From contig QKWP01000410.1 in assembly GCA_003550325.1 (NCBI GenBank), positions 17,005-81,004 on the forward strand: a DNA stretch of 64,000 nucleotides, read 5' to 3'. Source of the DNA: Gigaspora rosea. Its lineage: Eukaryota > Glomeromycota > Glomeromycetes > Diversisporales > Gigasporaceae. Positions 56,046-64,000 of the stretch are shown here, in pieces. The first letter of the stretch is position 1, and every line of letters begins with the position of its first letter. The position numbers and the translations under genes were made by a program. Below the pieces are notes generated by a model. It searched no databases. It was not told the origin of the DNA and saw only the letters and a list, made by a program, of their open reading frames with translations.

Positions 56046-56369
56046 TTATGATTACTTTCTTAATTACAGTGTTCTTGGGTTCAATAACCAATATCTTCAT
56101 GGGCTTTATAACATACTTAACATACCATTATATTAAATGCAAAAGTGGGGGAATTTAATCTTCAAATTATAAGGATATATGTTTAAGGGTATACATTTAT
56201 CAAGTGATTTCCACCTCTTAAATGGGTACCCCTCTCCCCCGCCTGATATTAAGCTAGCCAATTAAATTCAAGCAAATAATATATAAAGACAGACCTAGTT
56301 TGGTTCAGATTTGGCCTGAAGTCTGCAAACTGGCCAAAAGATAATATGTTTCTATATATTTTTTGCAGC

Positions 56370-56525
56370 TAAACAAGTTTACTTAGTGCATAAAGTTAGA
56401 ATTAATTAGTAAAATTTTGTGAATCATAAGATTTTATAGAATTTTATTAATAAAATTCTATAAAATCTTATAATTCACAAATTAATTCTAACTTTATGCA
56501 CTAAATAAAAATGTTTAGCATTTAA
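56370..56525. repeat. Dispersed palindrome, core ATAGAATTTTATTAATAAAATTCTAT
   Basis: A near-perfect palindrome of about 150 bases: GTTTACTTAGTGCATAAAG and TTAGAATTAATTAGTAAAA are mirrored around AATTTTATTAATAAAATT. Further copies lie at about 57300-57415, 63545-63690 and 63870-64000 (end of window), and a half copy at 58075-58110. A non-autonomous foldback family concentrated around the LTR element. Confidence 0.75.
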
Positions 56526-56536
56526 AAATACATCAA

Positions 56537-57137
56537 GAAACTCTGGGTCGGATAGCACAGTAATTAGCACTCCGGGGTTTTATTCACAAAGTCGCCAGTT
56601 CGAGTCTAGTGGATAACAAAAACTGTATTGGAACTACGAATAGTAAGGATCTATGATGAGGCGTCAAACATCTCTCTCGTTTCTGGACTTTGTACTACAG
56701 CTACAATGAGTTGCATGACATAGCCATAGAGGTCATGCGACATCCAAAAAAGGAAAAAATCTGACAAGAAACGTCGTAAACATAAGAACCATCTACTATA
56801 AAAAGAACATTACAAATGGGAAATGAAAACAAGAATACTAACTGAATTAGGAAGCTGGGCACCAAGTGTCACTACACTAACTGAAAATGGAAAGTGGCTC
56901 CCGGGGTAGATGAAAAAGGGCCAACCTATATAGCAGGCCAGTGGAGTATGTAGTTTCTTAAAGCTGCCTATGATCCAAGAGGTACGGCTGGATTCAGTTG
57001 GGAAAAACAGACGATTGGAGAGAGGTATAGAGTAGTTAGAAAACCCTACTGTATATATAAGACCTTTAAAATAATAAGTTAATAAAAAAGTGCCAACAGC
57101 GTCCTTGGGTATACTACCAAGGAAATTTAAAAAAAAT
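56537..57137 (+). mobile_element. tRNA-derived SINE with 10-bp TSD
   Basis: The head CTGGGTCGGATAGCACAGTA contains an A-box-like TAGCACAGTAATTAG (56553-56567) and a B-box-like AGTTCGAGTCT (56597-56607). The body has no reading frame and ends in an A-rich run. AATACATCAA occurs directly before (56527-56536) and after (57138-57147), a target duplication expected of LINE-driven retroposition. The insertion is within a copy of the palindrome-bearing repeat, whose uninterrupted sequence (AATACATCAAAACAGCATAA) is visible at 63384. Confidence 0.75.
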
Positions 57138-57147
57138 AATACATCAA

Positions 57148-58126
57148 AATGGCATAGTTGTTTTTTTTACTTGAAATTTAGATATTAGATGTATAATTTT
57201 GGATTTTTGATCAAAAAAGTCAAATTTAAGCATCTTTTCTTCAAATTTCAAGTAAAATAAAAACAATTCTGCTGATTTAATATATTTTTAGTTTCTAAAT
57301 AAGTTTATTTAGTGCATGTAGTTAAAATTAATTAGTAAAATTTTGTGAATCATAAAATTTTATAGAATTTTATTAATAAAATTCTATAAAATTTTATAAT
57401 TCACAAATTTTATTATGGAGGTTGTTAAATATTGCAAGTTAATATGATTGGCCAATTAGATCACAGGATCTTGTATAACAAACTGAACGAAAAATTAGGA
57501 AAAATTACAAAAAACATCAAAAATTTTAAATAACTTGAAATTTCATTATGTAAACTAGTTTTGAGCTTCTAATTAAAAGTTTTTGGTGCTTAATTTTGCA
57601 TTTACAGTGCAGAACACCAAAAGCCATATATTTTTTATAGTAAAATTTTTAAATTGATATAACTTCTTAAAAAATAAACCAATGAAAAAATTTTTTATAC
57701 AATTAATAGATTTTTGGTTAAACTATAAATTTTATAAAAAGTTTTTATTTTTTATTTAGTTATGAAGATGCAATATTAAATTAAAGTTATATATAATTTA
57801 AAAATTTGGCGTCTAATATAAAAAAAATAAAAAACATATAAATTTTATTAGCTAATAAAATTAATTTTAGCTTGGTTATACAGAATTTGGCCAATCAAAA
57901 GTCTAGATTTATGTTATATAGCAGGCAAGAATTTGGCGCCTATATATGTTTTTAGGTGTCCCACACTGTATATATGTACTAGTTCAGACCCTAACTCTAA
58001 CTAATAATCATTTTAATTTTTTTAAATATTAATCTGCAATATTACAACCTGCTAAATTTATCAAAATTCTTTATTAATTAATTCTAACTTCATGTACTAA
58101 ATAAATATGTTCAGTATTTAAAATAC
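57148..58126. repeat. Palindromic repeat copy and AT-rich flank
   Basis: Contains the palindrome core near 57355-57395 with its CAAGTAAAATAAAAACAATT arms, also seen at 63405-63850. 57420-58075 is AT-rich without gene or clear repeat. Ends at the 5' flank of the LTR element (ATAC). Confidence 0.5.
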
Positions 58127-58645
58127 TGTTATGGGCAGAATCATAGGTTTATTAATTTATATACGAAAGTATGAGATTTATATTATGAGGCAACTCGCCA
58201 GAGGCGTGACATTGGTGATTTGGTAAGTTATTTTATTGAATGGATTTCTTATGAAATTTATCGAATGTATTAGATTTAGAAATATTGGAATCTGTAGGAT
58301 GTCTTATATTTTATAAGAGAGAAATTATAGAGCTTTTATAATTTTTACTTAGACTAATTAATTAATGAGGTTTGGGGATAGATCGATCTTTCATTATGAA
58401 GAATCACGATAGAATCAGTGATCTCTCATCATGGAAGAATCCCGATATAATCACTATAATTAAGAGGGATATGACAATAAGTATTATATGATTATAACAA
58501 CGATGGCTATGTTTAATAGTATTTTATATCGTTAACTATTGATTAATTCTTGATCTCTTTCTTTAGGTTTCTTGCTTCTTCAATTGCTTCTTTGATCACG
58601 GGTTTTACTGCGCCTAATTTCAGAGATCACTTTTAGGCCGTGACA
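58127..58645 (-). repeat. LTR (3' LTR in element sense)
   Basis: 519 bp, TGTTATGGGCAGAATCATAG to TAGGCCGTGACA on the plus strand. It differs from the other LTR mostly by transitions such as ATTATGAAGAATCACGATAG versus ATCGCGAAGGATTACGGTAG. Confidence 0.88.
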
Positions 58646-59411
58646 TTCGCCCACGCTTATTTTATGTGTCCCACGCATAAAAATCTAAGTTTTATTAACT
58701 ATTTAGCATTCAGCCCCACCGGTACCAGGCTATAGACGCGACTTTCGGGTTGGCGCCCTTCTTTTTGCGCATTTATAAGTTAAACTTGACTATCGAGGAG
58801 AAAAGAGAGCTACAATAGACAATACTGCCTCTTTCGGCGAATCTGTGTTGTCCTATTGCTATAATGTTGCCTCCTTCGGCGAATCTATGCTATTATTACA
58901 ATGCTGCCTCGTCCGGTGAATCTGCATCGTTCACTATACAACAATGTTGTATCACCTCTTTCTCACTAATATTATTACTTATATTGACTGTCGTACAGAA
59001 ATTCTTTTACCCACTTGATACATTCAGTGAATAGGTGAACTACACGTATGTCTCATTTCACAATAGTTAATCCTATAATACTAATCATTTGGCTTGACTC
59101 TAGATAATATCAGGTCAATGACTTGTAGGGAAATAACTTTTAGAAAAGAGCAACTTTAATTCATCATTATCAATGAACTACACTGGGGTATTGTTTTCTG
59201 TGTTCCAGTCCTTTCAATATAGAATGTATACTAACATGTCCAAATTTCGCACATTCTGCGTCTTGTATGTAGAGTACTGCATTTTTCAAATGCCTCTTGA
59301 GCACATTATTTGACTATTCAAACATCTATCTGTTTTTGAGATTCAGCGTATATTTATTTATTTATCAAACAACTAAAAATTTCACAAGTATAAAACTTTA
59401 AGGTAATTAAC
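58646..59411. other. 3' non-coding part of the LTR element
   Basis: Directly inside the 3' LTR (sense orientation) the purine-rich GCGTGGGCGAA may act as the polypurine tract. GCCTC(T/C)TTCGGCGAATCT recurs at 58828, 58872 and 58911. No coding signal. Confidence 0.45.
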
Positions 59412-60125
59412 TCAATTATCAATAGGAACTTCAACCGAATCGATAGGTATGCTTGTTAAAGTTGCTTTAATTGCACTTGATATTCTTTGCGTGTTAATAA
59501 TTTTGCTTGTATACATATGATCAGAATGTTGTGGTAAGATAACTGGCAATTCTTTGATTATTTTATCGGCATCTAAAAATTGCTTTTTAATCTCATTTGC
59601 ATCATCTGAACTCTCATACTTTTATTCCAATAATCAAGTTTCCTAAAAACATCTACGGCACTAGGCCGTTTATATGGATCAGAATCCATATAATTCATGG
59701 CTAATTCAATATAGTAATCTGGAGTCCCAGATGCAAATTCTGGCTTTAATCCTCTGCAAATCTTTACTGCAAGTTCGAAATCAATTTGATAATCATCAAA
59801 AGGTCTTTGTCCAGTTGACATCTCTGACATGATGACTCCAAAGCCATAAATATCTGCAGCCTGTGTAAACTTTTGACCGGATAAAACTTCTGGAGCCACA
59901 TAAGGCATGACATCATAAATATTGCCATTTTTATCTTTCTTCTTGGACAATCCTAGATCTGAAATATAAGATTTCATGTTTTTACTAATGCCTTCATCCT
60001 GCAAAAGATTATCACTATGAAAGTTTGCATGAATATATCCTGAATAATGAATTAAAATAAATCGTAAGAAATTTCTTTAAGTAGTTTTAATTTAGTCCGC
60101 CAGGTAAGATCTTTAAAGTTTTTTT
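59412..60125 (-). pseudogene. Protein-kinase relic within the LTR element
   Basis: Starts with DLTWRTKLKLLKEISYDL (about 60110), then TAA and a shift. GYIHANFHSDNLL stands where [10 protein letters not shown] is expected, so the catalytic Asp is Asn. The main frame (to 59573) has SDLGLSKK (DLG for DFG), PYVAPEVLSGQ, AADIYGFGVIMSEMSTGQRP, ICRGLKPEFASGTP and DPYKRPSAVDV. A shift near 59615 puts the C-terminus in another frame (NEIKKQFLDADKIIKELPVI to VEVPIDN, stop 59412). The N-lobe with the glycine loop and Lys is absent. A dead kinase of the large Glomeromycotina type. Confidence 0.7.
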
Positions 60126-60205
60126 TTTTTTTTTTTGAGTTGCGAATGGATCAGTTTTATTATTTGATCTTGGTGGTTTCTATAATTTGATCAACTTAAT
60201 TACAT

Positions 60206-61618
60206 TTAACAATCAACAACAATATCTCTATATGGTACCAATGTAACATATCTTTTCAATTCGTTTCTAACATCATCATCTAATTTAAAATAAAAGTATA
60301 TACCCACGTAATTCAAAGTTCTGTTACATATGCAGTACTGGATTAACGCTTTAGCATTTTTCTCGTTATCAAGGCTATCCCTACCGATTAACAGTTTTCT
60401 TAAAAGCGCATTACAATAATTGAGTAAAATATCAATAGCTGAATCTACCCAAGTATTCGCTAAGTCAAGATATTGCAATGTTGATGGCAATATTTTAGCA
60501 AACTGCATAACTCTGTTTTAAGTTCTTCTTCCGGTATGTCATAATCAAACCTTAGGTACCCTAGCGAGAGAAATCAAAGCTTTTGCAAATTGTCAATAAG
60601 TTCTAGGAGTTGTGTGGAAAATCCAATATCCATAATATAGAGGTATGTAATGTTTGAACAGAAGGACTTAAGTGCTTCTATTAATAATGATTCTTCCCAA
60701 ATTACACCTTCTGATTCAAATTTGAATTGTTGTAATAATATACCGAACTTTCCTAAAATTTGTACTATAGTCGGTATATCAATCTGGAAATCAACTATCT
60801 CTAAAGTGCTATATTATAATCTAATATTTTCAATAGGTTCGTATTGCAACAACTAATACGAAACGTCTCTAAATTTTTACAATTATTCAATACCTTGAAC
60901 TCTGCGCTAAAACCACAACCTGCTAATTTAACCTCTTGTAATGAGTTTTTTTGAGACTCTAAAGCTAATATGATGCCGTGGAATTTTGTAGAAAAATCTT
61001 CTTCAGGACAACCTAATATAAATTTTCTAAGTTGCTCTTGTGATTTAATTAAATGTATAAGAGCAGGAAATAATCTTTCAATTAATTGTGACTCATAATT
61101 AGAATAAAAATCAAGTGCCAAAACACTAATTTTCGTAGTATTTTTTGCCAATATTCTTAATAGTTTGGTAATATTTTTGATATCGAGTACCGGTATTACA
61201 TCCAAAGATAAATCTTGGAGTCTTGAGAACAATTGTTCATTTTGTTCTAATGATAGAAAAATCTCTGACTCAAATTTAAGATCTTCAAACTGATATAAAC
61301 CCAATTCATGTAAAGTGGCGCCACTCCAAGAAATAATTTGAATTGTAAAGTGATTAAAGGGTTTGTCCATGAGTCACTAAGTAATTTCTGTCGTAATTCC
61401 GGTTTATCAAGTTTGAGATCAATCCATTCATTAATTTTATAAGATAAGTTAGATATATAAAGGACCTTTAGAAATCTTGCATAATTAAATAATGGTTCAG
61501 AAAATTCCACATTTATCACAACTTCTTTTAAACATTCTTTTAAAGCGAATTTTTCGTTTTCGTCAAGAGATGAAAAATATATAGGAATTGTTACAGGAAG
61601 AAAAATACAGAGCCACAT
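60206..61618 (-). pseudogene. F-box/LRR-like family pseudogene within the LTR element
   Basis: Begins MWLCIFLPVTIPIYFSSLDE (61618), SEPLFNYARFLKVLYISNLS and WIDLKLDKPELRQKLL. After a shift near 61330 it continues with SGATLHELGLYQFEDLKFES, EQNEQLFSRLQDLSLDVIPV, ALDFYSNYESQLIERLFPAL and NCKNLETFRISCCN. A stop near 60801, further pieces VDFQIDIPTIVQIL and FCSNITYLYIMDIGFSTQLL, another stop, then ILPSTLQYLDLANTWVDSAI to the stop at 60206. The leucine-rich repeat phrases match the F-box-like family expanded in Glomeromycotina. The N-terminal F-box itself is missing. Two or three lesions make it non-functional. Confidence 0.68.
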
Positions 61619-61675
61619 CCTTCTTCGCTGATTTTTTATTTTTTTATTTTTTTAATACACATTCACGGGATATAT

Positions 61676-62015
61676 GGAGTGCTCCGTATTAAAAGGGCCC
61701 ATTTTTACAATTTTTTGAAAAATGAGTTTTTATTAAATTCATGTAAATTTTGACATAATTGATATTTTTCAATTATTAATAAAAGTTGATTTGCATAATA
61801 AAAAATCAAGATAATTTAAAAAGAAAAATTACATGAGGCTGCGTAGAGCCAACACGTCACGAGATTATCCGATAGTCACCTGCCTTCTTTAACCAATCAA
61901 AATCGTGAAATTTAATTAATCCCGAATCAGTCCGAAAATCAAAACAAATGGTTAAACTCAATTATCTCAAAATGAGATAAATGTAAAAATGGGACCTTTT
62001 AATACGGAGCACTCC
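61676..62015. mobile_element. MITE with GGAGTGCTCCGTATTAAAAGG ends, 340 bp, TSD ATAT
   Basis: Inverted ends GGAGTGCTCCGTATTAAAAG continue as CCCATTTTTAC on both sides. ATAT precedes (61672-61675) and follows (62016-62019). It splits the Gag zinc knuckle of the LTR element. Removing it with one ATAT gives CFRCKEMGHISREC, a perfect C-x2-C-x4-H-x4-C. A half copy is at about 31968-32100. Confidence 0.8.
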
Positions 62016-62178
62016 ATATGTCCCATCTCTTTGCATCGAAAACAAATGATACTATTTCTTTTGGGGATCGCAGGGGCATCCTTAATTTTGCCTATTAAGG
62101 CGACATAATTTAAAGCCATTTCGTCAATTTTCTTCTTTATATCGCTAACTCGTTCTTCATTTTTAGTTGTTTTGCCAT

Positions 62179-62805
62179 TTACGAATTATGCTGTCCATAA
62201 TAGTTGCCTGCTTCAACTCTTCTTGCTGCTGCTATGACTTCAGTTAAGTTCTTTGGGGCGGCTACGGCTACGAAAGTAGCATTATTGCCTTTCAAGCCAT
62301 TCAAGAACATGTGTACTATATATCCATTTGAAAATCCATTATTTATATTAACTCTACTAAGTAACTTTTTAAATTTTGTAGCATATGTATCCACTTTTTC
62401 AACTTCTTTTTGTTGTAATTCGTTCAGCTCAATTTGCCAACGATGTTGACGTTCTTCAGGAGCAAATTGTTCTACAAACAAATGGTAGAAACTTTTCTTT
62501 TGTTCTTCTTCGTTTTCTCCTTTTACATTCCAATATTCAATTACTTCTTTATTTTCTTTATACCATTGCACAACCATTTCTTTCAAGTATCCTGATGCGA
62601 TTTTCACTCTTCGTTCTTCGGTCCAATTGTTGGCTTCGGCTGCCCTTTCGAAATCGTCAAACCATTCGAAAGGATCTTCTTCGTCAATGGTATAAAAGTA
62701 CTTGACCTTTACTAAATTATTTTCTTTCGGAGAGGCCTTAGCTTCATCCTTACTAACAGATTTAGTCAACAATTCCATGAATTGTTGAAATTGTTCGTTA
62801 TTCAT
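62179..62805 (-). CDS. Retrotransposon Gag (Ty3/Gypsy type)
   Basis: A 208-codon frame from ATG 62805 (MNNEQFQQFMELLTKSVSKD). It contains the capsid-like retrotransposon gag domain: DPFEWFDDFERAAEANNW, IASGYLKEMVVQWYKENKEV, FYHLFVEQFAPEERQHRWQI, ELNELQQKEVEKVDTYATKF and VHMFLNGLKG. The stop at 62179 is followed, one frame over, by SDIKKKIDEMALNYVALIGK and the start of a zinc knuckle (CFRCKEMGH) at about 62060-62025, so the original Gag was longer and has a one-base shift near 62182. It forms the particle shell that packages the element RNA. Confidence 0.8.
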   Translation of the reverse strand: MNNEQFQQFMELLTKSVSKDEAKASPKENNLVKVKYFYTIDEEDPFEWFDDFERAAEANNWTEERRVKIASGYLKEMVVQWYKENKEVIEYWNVKGENEEEQKKSFYHLFVEQFAPEERQHRWQIELNELQQKEVEKVDTYATKFKKLLSRVNINNGFSNGYIVHMFLNGLKGNNATFVAVAAPKNLTEVIAAARRVEAGNYYGQHNS

Positions 62806-62841
62806 TTTAAGGTTTAGAATTTCGGTTATTTTTATAAAGTC

Positions 62842-62862
62842 GGTATCTCACAGTTACTACCA
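62842..62862 (-). other. Primer binding site of the LTR element
   Basis: Two bases inside the 5' LTR (sense orientation) the minus strand reads TGGTAGTAACTGTGAGATAC. TGG is the obligatory complement of a tRNA CCA end. The tRNA species cannot be settled by eye. Confidence 0.6.
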
Positions 62863-62864
62863 AA

Positions 62865-63382
62865 TGTTACAAGCAGAATCATAGGTTTATTAATTTATGT
62901 ACGAAAGTATGATATTTATATTATGAAGCAACTCGCTAGAGGCGTGACGTTGGTGATTTGGTAAGTTATTTTATTGAATAGATTTCTTAGGAAATTTATT
63001 GAATGTATTAGATTTAGAAATATTGGAATCCGTAGGATGTCTTATATTTTATAAGAGAGAAATTATAGAGCTTTTATAATTTTTACTTAGACTAATTAAT
63101 TAATGAGGTTTGGGGATAGATCGATCTTTCATCGCGAAGGATTACGGTAGAATCAGTGATCTCTTATCACAGAAGAATCCGGTATAATCACTATAATTAA
63201 GGGGGATATGACGATAAGTATTATATGATTATAACAACGATGGCTATGTTTAATAGTATTTTATATCGTTAACTATTGATTAATTCTTGATTTCTTTCTT
63301 TAGGTTTCTTGCTTCTTCGATTGCTTCTTTGATCACGGGTTTTACTGCGCCTAATTTCAGAGATCACTTTTAGCCCATGACA
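62865..63382 (-). repeat. LTR (5' LTR in element sense)
   Basis: 518 bp, partner of 58127-58645, TGTTAC to CATGACA on the plus strand. The plus-strand 3' flank ATAC matches the 5' flank of the other LTR. Confidence 0.88.
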
Positions 63383-64000
63383 ATACATCAAAACAGCATA
63401 ATTGTTTTTATTTTACTTGAAATTTAGAAAATAGATACATAATTTTGGATTTTTGATTAAAAAAGTCAATTAAGCATCTTTTCTCCAAATTTCAAATAAG
63501 ATAAAAACAACTCTGCCAATTTAATGTATTTTTAAATGCTAAACATGTTTACATAGTGCATAAAGTTAGAATTAATTAATAAAAATTTGTAAATTATAAA
63601 ATTTTATAGAATTTTATTAATAAAATTCTATAAAATCTTATGATTCACAAAATTTTACTAATTAATTCTAACTACATGCACTAAATAAAAACTTATTCAG
63701 AAACTAAAAATACATTAAATTAGCAAGATTTTTTTTATTTTACTTAAAATTTGGAGAACAGATGCTTAAATTTGATTTTTTTGATCAAAAATCAAAAATT
63801 ATGCATCTAATATCTAAATTTCAAGTAAAATAAAAACAATTATGCTGTTTTGATGTATTTTTAAATTCTAAACATGTTTACTTAGTGCATAAAGTTAGAA
63901 TTAATTAATAAAAATTTGTGAATTATAAGATTTTATAGAATTTTATTAATAAAATTCTATAAAATCTTATGATTCACAAAATTTTACTAATTAATTCTAA
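63383..64000. repeat. Two further copies of the dispersed palindrome with long arms
   Basis: CATCAAAACAGCATAATTGT and the TTTTACTTGAAATTTAGA arm at 63385-63430 are mirrored at 63760-63850 (complement of the same). Palindrome cores lie near 63605 and 63945; the window ends inside the last copy. No coding capacity. Confidence 0.7.

Larger units (their letters stand above)
58127..63382 (-). mobile_element. LTR retrotransposon (Ty3/Gypsy-like gag) carrying host-type gene relics instead of pol
   Basis: Two direct repeats of 519 and 518 bases (58127-58645 and 62865-63382), about 93-95% alike by eye, start TGTTA and end TGACA. ATAC stands at 58123-58126 and 63383-63386 (AATAC if one LTR base is shared), a short target duplication. 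The primer binding site and gag put the sense on the minus strand. The 4.2-kb interior holds, in sense order, gag (62805-62179), a zinc knuckle split by a MITE, an F-box/LRR-like pseudogene (61618-60206) and a kinase pseudogene (60125-59412), then a non-coding tail with a CTTTCGGCGAATCTGTG repeat (58820-58930). No protease, reverse transcriptase or integrase motif is visible. Confidence 0.85.

Noticed and set aside
62204..62705. Plus-strand frames opposite gag
   Set aside because: Shadows of the Gag coding frame.
1..64000. CRISPR arrays, operons, Shine-Dalgarno sites
   Set aside because: Introns and eukaryotic gene families exclude a prokaryotic reading; no regularly spaced short direct repeats of CRISPR type were seen.

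Overview
The window looks like a piece of an AT-rich fungal nuclear genome full of transposable elements. It most resembles an arbuscular mycorrhizal fungus (Glomeromycotina, Rhizophagus-like). This rests on four things: short GT-AG introns of about 60-120 bp, fungal housekeeping genes, relics of expanded families that I associate with Glomeromycotina (kinases with a WTSGDKxID-type N-terminus, an F-box/LRR-like family, a C2H2 family, large transposase-like families), and a very high load of inverted-repeat elements. The taxonomic call is inference; no rRNA or other marker is present.

Positions 1-10.8 kb are a gene-rich island. It holds the end of an unrecognised gene (1-237), an unrecognised 8-exon gene with an Arg/Gly-rich tail (301-2853), a mitochondrial-type 2-isopropylmalate synthase of the plant/bacterial LeuA type (3255-5467), an 8-exon atypical NAD(P)-binding SDR protein (6779-8610), and a 4-exon BLOC-1 subunit 1 homologue on the minus strand (10152-10758).

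Positions 10.9-19 kb are a nest of DNA transposons. A small TA-flanked element (10942-15108) was split by a 3-kb element with 18-bp terminal inverted repeats (TIRs) and a perfect 9-bp target-site duplication (TSD); this carries a large transposase-like gene with one in-frame stop. Next to it is a CAGGG-ended foldback. A second copy of the small element (15155-16254) was split by a hAT-like element with an 8-bp TSD. A further hAT-like element (16746-18301) sits inside a coding sequence whose frame is exactly restored when the element and one TSD are removed.

Positions 19-41 kb are mostly decayed multicopy genes (C2H2, a zinc-ribbon transposase-like gene, scrambled kinase pieces, an unnamed degenerate family, a Gag-like zinc-knuckle ORF) with foldbacks and MITEs between them. 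Two elements here have clean 9-bp and 8-bp TSDs. The region ends with a gene joining an N-terminal ubiquitin-like domain to a protein kinase (39243-41056), carrying one apparent frameshift. Two single-N positions (21181, 25247) sit beside exact duplications and mark doubtful joins.

Positions 41-57 kb are repeat-rich, with a TPR protein (45025-46146), a coiled-coil protein (47570-48064), a Helitron-like relic, a broken P-loop-type gene interrupted by a 310-bp element with a 9-bp TSD, Tc1/mariner-like and PIF/Harbinger-like MITEs, two tRNA-derived SINEs and a tandem array.

Positions 58.1-63.4 kb are one LTR retrotransposon on the minus strand. It has 519/518-bp LTRs, a primer binding site and a Gag ORF. 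Where pol would be expected it instead contains an F-box/LRR-like pseudogene and a kinase pseudogene in the same orientation as gag. Its Gag zinc knuckle is split by a MITE. Copies of a palindromic repeat fill both flanks.
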